64,000 nucleotides of DNA from Bacteroidota bacterium. Lineage in GTDB: Bacteria > Bacteroidota > Bacteroidia > Flavobacteriales > Flavobacteriaceae. Positions 26,052-35,049 of this stretch are shown here, piece after piece. Numbering within the stretch: position 1 is the first letter of the stretch; each line of letters opens with the position of its first letter. The notes beneath the pieces were generated by a model. It did not search any database and was not told the origin of the DNA. It saw only the letters and a program-made list of their open reading frames with translations. The position numbers and the translations under genes were made by a program. The stretch is from positions 1 to 64,000 of the forward strand of contig JAJRRO010000051.1 in assembly GCA_024279425.1 (NCBI GenBank). Reading direction: 5' to 3'.

Positions 26052-27493
26052 GATGGAGATATTGCTTTTTTCTGCTTGAAAAATCTAAAATATGATATGA
26101 TCAAAACATACAAAAGAAACACAAATCCTATTGGCCACAAAAGTGAGGAATATTCAGCATATACCTCGCTATACCCTTTGACCCTCTCACCACTTACATA
26201 ATATACAAGCGCCAATACAATCATGAACAATGCGCTCCCTACTGCACATAGTGGAAGTATTATTTTCCTCCCCCCGGCTACTCCCTTTTTCCTATTCCAG
26301 ATATATTGAAAAAGCGAGAGCCAAAAAACCCAAGACAGCACCTGAAACACATTCAGTGTTCTAAAATACTGAATAACCGTCCAAGAGGGCCGTATCCATA
26401 GATGATTATCGCTATAAAAAGGGCGGTCTTTGTACATCAGAACTTTTATTTTTTCTTGAGGGCCATTTTTTATGATGTCCAGAATCGCCAACTCCTTGGA
26501 AATAGAATTCATTGTGTTCCAATCGGGTATTTCTAAAGCATTATAGAGCGAACAAACCCTGCCGTATCCATGAAAATCAAGCCCCCCAATCATCACGAGG
26601 CTGTTATCCTTGCAGAATTTCTTCAGCTCTTCAAAGGCTTTCCGATCATAATAGAGATCCTTACCTGCATTTTCTATTTCAAAGCCATCGACTCCCAACA
26701 TTGTATAGAATTCCTTCTCTTTTCCTTTACCATCGAACCAATGGTTAATAATTACAGCTCCTTGATGCTTGTGTACCGAATCAATTACCGCTTTATCTGC
26801 CATTCCCTTTGTCTCAAATTTGCCATTGAGACCCAACAAGCTCATATGGTTACTGCCGGAATGTTCTTGCCCTACCATAATCAATGGGGCAGTAGGGAAT
26901 TTTCCTTGTCTTTGTTTTTGAGCAAACTCCAAGCTTTTTTTATAATTGGCATGGTCGGTAATAAAAAAAGCATCAAAACCATTTCCCCTGTGCCATTTCC
27001 ACATATTTTCTTGGGAGATCAGCCCATCATGACTGAATTCAGTATGGGCATGGGTTGTAACTAAAACACCATCACTTGAATTGTTTACAATGGTGTTGTT
27101 GGGCAAGGGAACGAATAAAATCAGTACAAAGAAGGCAAAGCAGATACCAATCAATAAAGGTAAGTTGGCTATTTTATTCAAAACCCTTTTTTTTCTATCC
27201 ACCCTCCCCCTGAAGATTTCGACCCAACCAAAAACGCAGTAAAAAGCCAAGATCCAGAACAGTGCCAAGGGTAATTCCCGCAAAGCGTAAATAGATCGAT
27301 TAAAAAATAGCAAGGGCCCTAAAATTGGTTCAAAAACTATTCGCCACACCGATATTTTCAAACCAAAATCCGTTGCTGGTCGAAGTGTTAGAGCGTCTTC
27401 AAAATATATTTGAAATGGAAAAAGTGCGGCTAATAGAACAATAGAAAGAATGGGAACAACAACGCAAAATTTTTGTATACCTCCTTTGTTCAT
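26048..27493 (-). CDS. membrane protein with embedded PHP metallohydrolase domain
   Basis: The 481-residue protein has about three N-terminal helices (LSIVLLAALFPFQIYF, PLALFWILAFYCVFGW, LLIGICFAFFVLILFV), then a PHP domain (about 145-330: TTHAHTEFSHDGLIS, FFITDHANYK, GAVIINHWFDG, LVMIGGLDFHGYG), then three more helices (FQVLSWVFWLSLFQYIW, IILPLCAVGSALFMIVLALVYYV, LLWPIGFVFLLYVLIISYF). The His/Asp ligands for a metal cluster are visible. The catalytic domain probably faces the periplasm. The arrangement suggests hydrolysis of a phosphoester or lipid-linked substrate at the membrane. The gene overlaps GH31 by four bases and lies 23 bases after lyase copy 2. Confidence 0.75.
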   Translation of the reverse strand: MNKGGIQKFCVVVPILSIVLLAALFPFQIYFEDALTLRPATDFGLKISVWRIVFEPILGPLLFFNRSIYALRELPLALFWILAFYCVFGWVEIFRGRVDRKKRVLNKIANLPLLIGICFAFFVLILFVPLPNNTIVNNSSDGVLVTTHAHTEFSHDGLISQENMWKWHRGNGFDAFFITDHANYKKSLEFAQKQRQGKFPTAPLIMVGQEHSGSNHMSLLGLNGKFETKGMADKAVIDSVHKHQGAVIINHWFDGKGKEKEFYTMLGVDGFEIENAGKDLYYDRKAFEELKKFCKDNSLVMIGGLDFHGYGRVCSLYNALEIPDWNTMNSISKELAILDIIKNGPQEKIKVLMYKDRPFYSDNHLWIRPSWTVIQYFRTLNVFQVLSWVFWLSLFQYIWNRKKGVAGGRKIILPLCAVGSALFMIVLALVYYVSGERVKGYSEVYAEYSSLLWPIGFVFLLYVLIISYFRFFKQKKAISPS

Positions 27494-27516
27494 TTAAATG
27501 ATTTATCTGATTTAAT

Positions 27517-28440
27517 TTATAAAATGGAATTATAATCCCTACTATATTCAAACTGATTTAAATAACGTTTGACCTCATTGCGTTTCGATTCATCAAACTT
27601 ATGAAGCGGTTGGGCCATATGGTCAGAACAAATACCCATAATAGACAAGGCACATTTTATAGCCTTTATACTCTTCGTGGCCGAATCGCCAACATTGTAA
27701 ATGGTAGTATGCATTTTCAACAAACTATTGCGTAGTATTGCTATTCTTTCCAAATCTTTGGACATAGAGGCTTCATATAAATCAACAAACAATCTAGGGA
27801 AAAAGTTTGCCCCTCCAGCAACTGCTCCTTGGCCACCTTTCGTAATTGTTTCCGATAAGTAAAGTTCCGCTCCCACGATTATCGAAAAGTCTGGAGAATC
27901 CTTAAATTCCTCTATAAGCGCATATACCTGTGAAATATCATCTGAACTTTCCTTAACCCCGATTGCACCCAAATCCTTGGCTTTTCTAGCCATTTTGACC
28001 GATAAATTTAGTTTGGTACAGCTGGGAATATTGTACAAAAGGAATGGTAAAGTCAACTTTGGCACTAAATTCTCTAGATAATCCATCATTTCCTGTTCTG
28101 AGATCGGAAAATAATATGGAGGTGCAATAACAAGGGCGTCAGCTCCTGCTTTTTTTGAATAGTCGGCTATTTCCAATGTAGCTTCTAAGGAGGTGTCCGT
28201 AATGCCCACAAGTACCGGAACTCTATGATTCACTATTTCGCAAGCTTCTTTTATCAACTGTTTTCTTAAAGGATAACTCAAACTTGGCCCTTCACCATTG
28301 GTTCCCACTAGAAATACACCATGAACACCACCCTCCAAAACATGCTCAATCAGATTCTTCAGTCCATGACTATCTAATTCTTTATTTTCCAACAGTGGGG
28401 TAACTAGGGGAGGTATAATACCTCTAAGGGGTAATTTCAT
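27517..28440 (-). CDS. DapA/NanA family lyase, copy 2
   Basis: The 307-residue protein shows GTNGEGPSLS, YNIPSCTKLN (Tyr) and IGVKESSDD (Schiff-base Lys), so the catalytic machinery is intact. It resembles copy 1 throughout (for example SVLVGITDTSLEA versus PVLVGITDTSFEG in the same register). This copy is embedded in the SusC/SusD locus, directly downstream of the BNR sialidase-like gene, whereas copy 1 is with a symporter. That neighbourhood favours a nonulosonic or other keto-acid sugar aldolase. The 195-base gap before it may hold a separate promoter. Confidence 0.88.
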   Translation of the reverse strand: MKLPLRGIIPPLVTPLLENKELDSHGLKNLIEHVLEGGVHGVFLVGTNGEGPSLSYPLRKQLIKEACEIVNHRVPVLVGITDTSLEATLEIADYSKKAGADALVIAPPYYFPISEQEMMDYLENLVPKLTLPFLLYNIPSCTKLNLSVKMARKAKDLGAIGVKESSDDISQVYALIEEFKDSPDFSIIVGAELYLSETITKGGQGAVAGGANFFPRLFVDLYEASMSKDLERIAILRNSLLKMHTTIYNVGDSATKSIKAIKCALSIMGICSDHMAQPLHKFDESKRNEVKRYLNQFEYSRDYNSIL

Positions 28441-28635
28441 ATGTACAATTTTATATTTACGTCAAAATAAAGTCAAATTCAATCATCACACCACCAAAAT
28501 ATTGGTTCAAACACATCATATTTTAACCCTAAAAAGCCTGGGCATCTCAAAAAGTTTTAAGACCTCTAGCACTTTGAAGAGCGATAAAATGCGACCCAAA
28601 TACAATTGCTCGATACCTGTCTGAAAAAAATCCTA

Positions 28636-29859
28636 TTACATTTTTTTACGATTACTCGCCTTAATCCACTTCGAAGGAAAAGCTACATGCTTTATGGTCT
28701 TACTTTTCTTAATATGATGCGAATACGTAATATGTATCTGCCCGTCATTAGATTGGATCATTGAAGGATAAGAAAATGAACCTATTTTGGTCTCGTCTTT
28801 TTCCAAATATCTTTTCCAAGGCCAAGTCTTACCTTCATCTTCTGAAAGGTTTACCGCCAAATTATGCCGACCTTCCTCAGTATCGTTATAGACCATGATC
28901 CAATCTCCATTTTTAAGTTTAATGGTCTCGATACTGGCACCAGGATTGGGGATTTCCATTTTTTCCGATGTGCTCCAACTATAGCCCATGTCCTTTGATG
29001 TACTTACCAAAACCCTTCCCGGGGCATCACCATTGTCCCGCATAAATGCCACGAGTGAACCATCTTCTTTTTGAACGATACTGGGCTGTATATTTCCGTA
29101 GCCAACTATGGGTAAACTGGGTGACCAAGTTTTACCTTGGTCGTCTGAAATACCAACTAATGACATATTGAACCCGTCAGAATATAAAGGCAGTATAATT
29201 CGGCCATTCGACAACACCGTTGGGTGTATTCGGGTCATCCAGCCGGTCTCTTTCTTTTTCGGTTCCTTGGCAGACTCCCATATCATTTTTTCGTAGCGGG
29301 GTGCATATTCTGCCCAAGCCAAGTTACGCGGCGACATTGATTCAAATTTTTCTTTGATGGTATTCTCAAATTTAGAATCGGGTTTTAGCAAGATTATTTC
29401 CTGCCAATCCCAGTTCGGGGCATCATCTTCCAAGTAATCAGAGGACGTCCTATATTTTAGAATGGAACTTTCCCATCTGGCCGCCTGGACCACAATCCAA
29501 TACAGATATAGTTTCTGATTGACGTCTATAAACAACACAGGATTACAATCTGGGTGATTGGGAGTGTCGGCGAGTACAAAGGTTTCGCTCCAATTTGATT
29601 CTCCTTTTTTGAGTCTGGTGCCCCTTATGAGTACATCGTTTGCTGTGCGTTCCCCTGACCCCTGGAACCAGCAGGCCAATAAGTCTCCATTAGGTAGCTC
29701 TACAATAGAACTACCATGTACGTGTTGTCCTTGGGGAGGGAAGATATGTTCCGAGTTCACACCTACTTTTTGCCCTGATAACGGCGTGCAAAAAAAACAA
29801 TATAGCACCAGAATTACAAATTTCTTCACATACGTCTTTATCATGCTAATTCTCTTCAT
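28636..29859 (-). CDS. BNR-repeat sialidase-like secreted protein (BNR_2), copy 1
   Basis: The 407-residue protein has a signal peptide (FVILVLYCFFCTPLSGQ) after either of two Met starts. It is a six-bladed-propeller-type protein with Asp-boxes SDDQGKTWSPS and SEDEGKTW, and the BNR_2 opening HVHGSSIVELPNGDLLACWFQGSGE plus HPDCNPVLF. These proteins are usually annotated exo-alpha-sialidase. However, no FRIP motif of GH33 is visible, so another glycosidase specificity is possible. It is cotranscribed with susCD across an attenuator-like hairpin. Confidence 0.78.
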   Translation of the reverse strand: MKRISMIKTYVKKFVILVLYCFFCTPLSGQKVGVNSEHIFPPQGQHVHGSSIVELPNGDLLACWFQGSGERTANDVLIRGTRLKKGESNWSETFVLADTPNHPDCNPVLFIDVNQKLYLYWIVVQAARWESSILKYRTSSDYLEDDAPNWDWQEIILLKPDSKFENTIKEKFESMSPRNLAWAEYAPRYEKMIWESAKEPKKKETGWMTRIHPTVLSNGRIILPLYSDGFNMSLVGISDDQGKTWSPSLPIVGYGNIQPSIVQKEDGSLVAFMRDNGDAPGRVLVSTSKDMGYSWSTSEKMEIPNPGASIETIKLKNGDWIMVYNDTEEGRHNLAVNLSEDEGKTWPWKRYLEKDETKIGSFSYPSMIQSNDGQIHITYSHHIKKSKTIKHVAFPSKWIKASNRKKM

Positions 29860-29879
29860 TTATATGCAAACCAGATATA

Positions 29880-29908
29880 AAAATAGCTTTCATAATGAAA
29901 GCTATTTT
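29880..29908 (-). terminator. attenuator-type hairpin between susD and the BNR gene
   Basis: AAAATAGCTTTCAT (29880-29893) and ATGAAAGCTATTTT (29895-29908) are perfect 14-base arms around a single base. On the minus strand the hairpin is followed by TTTTATATC. Being inside the locus just after susD, it can partly terminate transcription or stabilise the susCD message, keeping the binding/import pair more abundant than the enzymes downstream. Confidence 0.8.
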
Positions 29909-29929
29909 ATTCTTCAACTATACTCTTTT

Positions 29930-31591
29930 TTAGTACGGCTTTCCAGTTCCCTGCAACACCCACATTTTCGACCATGCGCTATTATTACTGGTGTCATTTC
30001 CTTTAAACTCTGTAGGTTGCAACTTTTCAATTGCTGCCCCGGCATTTTCTGGATTTAACGATATTTCACTGTCGAAGTGGTAGTAAAATCGAAGTGGTAG
30101 GGCTTGCCTTTTTCCTGACTCCCCTGTTTGTAGATCAGGTAAACCGGTTCTTCTGTAATCAAACCAAGATTCCGCAGCAGCTGACCAACTGGCTATCCAT
30201 TTTTGTTCTATGATACTCTCTAAACCTGTATATGGTGCGCCACCAATATAATCACCAAAATCATCACCAACTCCCCATGTATTGAAGGATTGCTGTATTC
30301 CATCGGCATAATGATCTTCGGCATTTCCCAGTGCCCAACCCTTCAATGCAGCTTCGGACAAAATAAAATGGACTTCGGCAGCAGACATGATTCTCATTAA
30401 CAATAAATCTCCTGAAGACTCTTTGTATATATCATTTAATTGAGAGGCATGAGGGTTAAATACCCCTTGATCTAAATTGGGGTTTAAATTGTACTGGGAC
30501 GCCGCAAAAACTGATGGAGGAATACCCACATACTCGGGGTCAAAGTCTACCCCCACGGACCAACTGTCCATATAGTCATCAACAATATCCTGGGAAATTT
30601 TTCGTACACCATTTACGATTTCATCTACTCCCGTACCTGCTGTCAGCTCTAAGGGCGTTTCAATTTTATTCGCCCAAACGCCCAATCTGGGATCATTCAA
30701 TCCCTTAAGAACATTTACCAGTGTTGCACACATTTTAATTCTCATGTAACCACCGCTGGGACTTTTATCAAAAACTGTATTATTAGGCCATGAATCTGAA
30801 GGTGAATTGCCAACATAACTTATATTAGCATCATCTGAAGTATCCAAAATCAACGGATAATTACTTGGGTTAGCTGTAATTTTACCTATTCCCGCTCCTG
30901 CTATTGTTGGATCCTTTTCTGATAATCGCATATAATAGCGAAGTGCCAAGGAATTGGCAAACTTTCTCCATTTAGAAGCGTCTCCATTATATAGAACATC
31001 TTGGGCCGTAACAATATTTTCGTAAGAACCATTGTCTTTGGATAATAGCGAATTGGCCGTTTCCAAATCAGCAAGAATCCCCATATAAATATTTTCCTGA
31101 CTATCATATACGGGCTTAAAATATTCCAAACCAGATTCTGCCTTTAAAGCCTGTGAATAAGGAGCATCTCCCCAAAGATCCGTAATCAAACCAAAGGTAT
31201 AGGCTTTCAAGACCAAGGCAACACCTTGATGGAATTCAAGTCCTTCATCCAATGCTTTTTGATAGAAAGCATCATTAGTTCTTAAAATACCATAATAATT
31301 GGACCAACTATTGGAGGTATTGTCCCAGTCGTAGTCATTATGCCCGCTAGACCAACCATCTTTTTGGGTATGTTGCATAACACCCGCAATATTACCGAAA
31401 CCTAAGCTTACTACCGTCTGGCCGATACCCGTTTCTATTGTTGGTAATAATAAATTAAGGTCTGCAGTTTGAGGGTCAACGCCATTCGGATTGATATTTA
31501 TTTCATCCAAATCTTCGCAAGAAGTAACCAAAGCAAATACCGCGGCTAAAAAAATTATAAAACTATTTTTTCTTTTGCACATAATCTTCAT
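29930..31591 (-). CDS. SusD/RagB family outer-membrane lipoprotein
   Basis: The 553-residue protein carries a lipobox (VFALVTSCEDLDEIN) and the SusD-like_2 opening NINPNGVDPQTADLNLLLPTIE, then TPR-type helices (SALVLKAYTFGLITDLWGDAPYSQAL) and a C-terminal WFDYRRTGLPDL block. It binds glycan at the cell surface as the lid of the SusC channel. It starts three bases after the SusC stop and is followed by a hairpin. Substrate cannot be read from SusD sequence alone. Confidence 0.95.
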   Translation of the reverse strand: MKIMCKRKNSFIIFLAAVFALVTSCEDLDEININPNGVDPQTADLNLLLPTIETGIGQTVVSLGFGNIAGVMQHTQKDGWSSGHNDYDWDNTSNSWSNYYGILRTNDAFYQKALDEGLEFHQGVALVLKAYTFGLITDLWGDAPYSQALKAESGLEYFKPVYDSQENIYMGILADLETANSLLSKDNGSYENIVTAQDVLYNGDASKWRKFANSLALRYYMRLSEKDPTIAGAGIGKITANPSNYPLILDTSDDANISYVGNSPSDSWPNNTVFDKSPSGGYMRIKMCATLVNVLKGLNDPRLGVWANKIETPLELTAGTGVDEIVNGVRKISQDIVDDYMDSWSVGVDFDPEYVGIPPSVFAASQYNLNPNLDQGVFNPHASQLNDIYKESSGDLLLMRIMSAAEVHFILSEAALKGWALGNAEDHYADGIQQSFNTWGVGDDFGDYIGGAPYTGLESIIEQKWIASWSAAAESWFDYRRTGLPDLQTGESGKRQALPLRFYYHFDSEISLNPENAGAAIEKLQPTEFKGNDTSNNSAWSKMWVLQGTGKPY

Positions 31592-31594
31592 TTT

Positions 31595-34500
31595 TTAAAA
31601 AGTAAATCCTATTTTAAATCCAATTGGAACGACCCATGGATTTACGTTATATCTTTCGACTCCTTGAGAGAACCCTCCATTGCTCTCTGCCTGGAATGCT
31701 CGTTCAGGATCCACACCAAAACTGGAATCCTTGGTCCATACCATAATATTGCGGCTGTAGATAGAGAAATTAACTTCATCGACACCAATTGTTTTGCAAA
31801 AATTATCAGAAGCTCTATAGTTCAGTGCTATTTCCCTTAATTTAATATAATCTGCATCAAATAAATTGGCACCACCAATATCCCATGGATAACTTACTAT
31901 ATACGGTAAAAAGGTAGTTCCCTCATTACCCAGGTTCTCTCGATCCAAGATGAAATTTCCATTAGCATCATGTTCTCCCGTCACACCCGGTGCAAACGTA
32001 CCATCAAAAACCGTGACACCACTAAAACCTTCAGGAAACCCACCATATTCCGGTGTTGGCCCCCCAACGGGTCTCAAACGATCCCCCAACAATAACTCGT
32101 CTGCATTTTCAACTACCCAATCGCGAAGTTCCTGGCTCGGAGCACCGCCCAAATCACCCGGATGAACCAATTCATCTAACCAAGTCTGGGTATTTGCACC
32201 CTCGGTCTGATAGCGATAGGTCTGTGATACATATTGGCCACCAGACCGCCAGTCAAAGGTCATGTTCAATGAAAAATTCTTATACGAAATCGAAGATTGT
32301 AAACCCATGATAAAATCAGGATTGTAATTTCCAACCTTAGAATATTCCTCTTCACCTTCCCATTCCGCATCTAAACCAGAACCAAGTATTGGGTATCCAA
32401 AATAAGGAGAGCTTTCATCAGTCACTCTTCTTATTTTTCGTGAATACAGGTTACCCACTATTCCATCATGTCCCTGAGCACTATTTTTCACATACCCTAT
32501 AGATTTAACCCTGGCACTATCCCAAAATTGAATAAAATCGACCTCTTCAGCCAAATCTAATATTACGGTTTCATTTTTGGTGAAATTCACATTCAGATCC
32601 CAATTCCAGTTCTTTGTCCTTATTGGGGTTACTCCCAGTGAAAGTTCCAAACCTTCACTTTGAAGCAATCCGGTATTAACATTTATCCTGCTAAAACCCG
32701 ATGAAATTGCTAATGGAACAGCCAGTATTTGATTTTTATTATCTACCTTATAGTAGGTTCCTTCAAAACGGAATCTATTGGAAAATAATTTAAGATCAAT
32801 TCCAAACTCGGTTGAAGTTGCTTTTTCAGATTCAAGATTAGATGTCAACAAATTACTGGATACTCCTAATCTAGTGGCATCGTCCCATTGCCCTGCATCT
32901 TGATATGCCGCATTCAGTTGATATGGATCGGTATCGTTCCCGACTTGTGCCCAACCACCCCGGAATTTCAGCATATTGACATTTTCACCCATATTAAACA
33001 GTTCATTTACCAAAATACTCAGTGATGCAGACGGATAAAAATAGGATCGATTTGCTCCTGGTAAAGTACTGGACCAATCATTTCTGGCAGTGATATCTAA
33101 ATACAGCATATCCTTATATCCTAGGTTAGCCAATCCATATGCACTATATATGACTTTTTCATTTCGCCCATTTCGGTAATCCAGTGCCCCGGAATTTATA
33201 TTTTGTACCGTGAATAAATTTGGCACCACCAATCCTGAACCTGTTTTAGATGAATTGCTAATAAATGAACCTATACTTTTTAAAGCATTTCCACCAACAG
33301 AAGTTGTTAGAGTAAAATCTGTCCAATCCTTTGAGTAGGTTGCAAGAACATCAAAATTACGTTCAGATCCTGCACTACTTATAATTCCGTAAGCCCCATT
33401 GTTTGGTTCCCTAGTATATCCTGGCGCTATTTTTGATTCCCTGATTTCATCAGTTTTGTTCAAGGTATAGCGGCCCATAACATTAAATGATGGTGACAAT
33501 TCTAAATTGGCAACTAGGTTACCATAGATTCGATATCTATTAAAACTATTATTTATCCCGTGAGCTATAAAATATGGGTTCTCATAGTTTTCAGAAATTC
33601 TAAGAACCCCATTAGGTGTATCATAATCCTTGAGTTTCAGTATATCCACATTTGTCGGACTTGTAATCGCGTGTTGTAGCGGATTTGCACCCCTATTTGA
33701 GGCCGGTCTGTTATCGGCCCCTGAATTCGCAAAATTGATATTTGTACTTACCGTTAACTTATCCGATACTTTGGAAGAGGCAGCCAATGAAATACTGTTT
33801 TTATGCAAATCAGAATTTGGTATTAAACCTGAGTGGCTTGTATTGGAATAGCCTAGCCTGTAGTTTACAATATCTGTACTGCTTGAAATAGCTGCATTGT
33901 ACGTTGTTGTTAAAGCATAGTCATTTAAAAAGTTATTGACATTGTCGGGATAAGAAACAACCTCAGTAGGAATTTTTCGGCCATTGGCATCCAATGGCGC
34001 ATCCCATTGTACTGCCCAATATCCTTTATCATTTTCAGGTCCACTCCCAGCAGGTTCAGATCCTGTGATATCAGGTAGAACACCACCTCCAACATCCTCA
34101 GGTCTAAAAGAGAAGAATCCGCTTGAAAACTTGGTTTGAGTATTTACAAATTTGGATGGAATATCATAAACCGAATTGGTTGAAAAGGAAACTTTCATGC
34201 CTTCATTCTCCTTAGCTTTTTTCGTAGTAATCAACACTACTCCATTACCGGCCCTTGTTCCATACAAGGCAGCTGCACTTGGACCCTTTAATATAACGAC
34301 ATCTTCTATACTTTCCGGATCGAGGTCAGAAATGGCATTTCCATAATCCACCCTATTGTCACTTCCAAAACCACCTATGTTATTAACCGTACTTATTATA
34401 GGTACACCATCAACTACAAATAACGGTTGATTATCTGTACTTAGCGATGTAGCTCCCCTAATGACCATATTGACCGATGATCCAGTTCCTCCAGTAGAAC

Positions 34501-34996
34501 TAATGGTAACCCCGGAAACTTTACCGGCCATCGAGTTCAAAACATTTTCATTGACCACCCGAGTGAGTTCTTCACCACCAACCTTTGCCACGGAATAACC
34601 TAAAGACTTTTCTTCCCTTCGTATTCCCAAAGCTGTAACCACTACTTCATCCAGCGCCTGGGCACTAGTAGCCAACGAAACATTTATTATCGATTGCCCA
34701 TTAACAGCAACCTCTTTAGTCTCAAATCCGATATACGAAAATACCAATACCCCCTCATCAGGCACATTAATACTATAGTTGCCATCGAAATCGGCACTGA
34801 CCCCCTGTGTTGTTCCTTTTAGTATAATACTTACCCCTGGCAAAGGCACACCATCTTCCGATGAGGTAACTGTTCCAGATACCAGTACTTTGTTGTTCTG
34901 GGCAAGTACAGTAGAACTGACCAATAGTAACATCATAAAAAGGAGGGTAGCTAAGGATTGCCCTATTTTATTTTTAATACAATAATTCGTATTCAT
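31595..34996 (-). CDS. SusC/RagA family TonB-dependent outer-membrane receptor
   Basis: The 1133-residue protein has a signal peptide (LATLLFMMLLLVSSTVLAQ), a CarboxypepD_reg-like domain (VSGTVTSSEDGVPLPGVSIILKGT), a TonB-box region (DEVVVTALGIRREEKSLGYSV), a plug with the SusC signature (VNENVLNSMAGKVSGVTI, PLFVVDGVPI) and a long beta barrel ending in the aromatic FKIGFTF. It imports oligosaccharides with TonB energy. There is no N-terminal STN domain, so it does not belong to the ECF-sigma/anti-sigma signalling class. susC and susD are three bases apart; the PKD lipoprotein gene precedes it. Confidence 0.97.
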   Translation of the reverse strand: MNTNYCIKNKIGQSLATLLFMMLLLVSSTVLAQNNKVLVSGTVTSSEDGVPLPGVSIILKGTTQGVSADFDGNYSINVPDEGVLVFSYIGFETKEVAVNGQSIINVSLATSAQALDEVVVTALGIRREEKSLGYSVAKVGGEELTRVVNENVLNSMAGKVSGVTISSTGGTGSSVNMVIRGATSLSTDNQPLFVVDGVPIISTVNNIGGFGSDNRVDYGNAISDLDPESIEDVVILKGPSAAALYGTRAGNGVVLITTKKAKENEGMKVSFSTNSVYDIPSKFVNTQTKFSSGFFSFRPEDVGGGVLPDITGSEPAGSGPENDKGYWAVQWDAPLDANGRKIPTEVVSYPDNVNNFLNDYALTTTYNAAISSSTDIVNYRLGYSNTSHSGLIPNSDLHKNSISLAASSKVSDKLTVSTNINFANSGADNRPASNRGANPLQHAITSPTNVDILKLKDYDTPNGVLRISENYENPYFIAHGINNSFNRYRIYGNLVANLELSPSFNVMGRYTLNKTDEIRESKIAPGYTREPNNGAYGIISSAGSERNFDVLATYSKDWTDFTLTTSVGGNALKSIGSFISNSSKTGSGLVVPNLFTVQNINSGALDYRNGRNEKVIYSAYGLANLGYKDMLYLDITARNDWSSTLPGANRSYFYPSASLSILVNELFNMGENVNMLKFRGGWAQVGNDTDPYQLNAAYQDAGQWDDATRLGVSSNLLTSNLESEKATSTEFGIDLKLFSNRFRFEGTYYKVDNKNQILAVPLAISSGFSRINVNTGLLQSEGLELSLGVTPIRTKNWNWDLNVNFTKNETVILDLAEEVDFIQFWDSARVKSIGYVKNSAQGHDGIVGNLYSRKIRRVTDESSPYFGYPILGSGLDAEWEGEEEYSKVGNYNPDFIMGLQSSISYKNFSLNMTFDWRSGGQYVSQTYRYQTEGANTQTWLDELVHPGDLGGAPSQELRDWVVENADELLLGDRLRPVGGPTPEYGGFPEGFSGVTVFDGTFAPGVTGEHDANGNFILDRENLGNEGTTFLPYIVSYPWDIGGANLFDADYIKLREIALNYRASDNFCKTIGVDEVNFSIYSRNIMVWTKDSSFGVDPERAFQAESNGGFSQGVERYNVNPWVVPIGFKIGFTF

Positions 34997-35049
34997 ATTA
35001 ATATTTTAAGTTGGTTATCATTTTTTGATTGAGCATTTTACGACGGCAT

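Noticed and set aside
26570-27064. 164-codon plus-strand frame within the PHP membrane gene
   Set aside because: Antisense to the conserved PHP metal-binding motifs, no signal or domain of its own.
29558-30058. 166-codon plus-strand frame spanning the BNR/susD junction
   Set aside because: Antisense to two well-supported genes and to the attenuator hairpin; no family resemblance.
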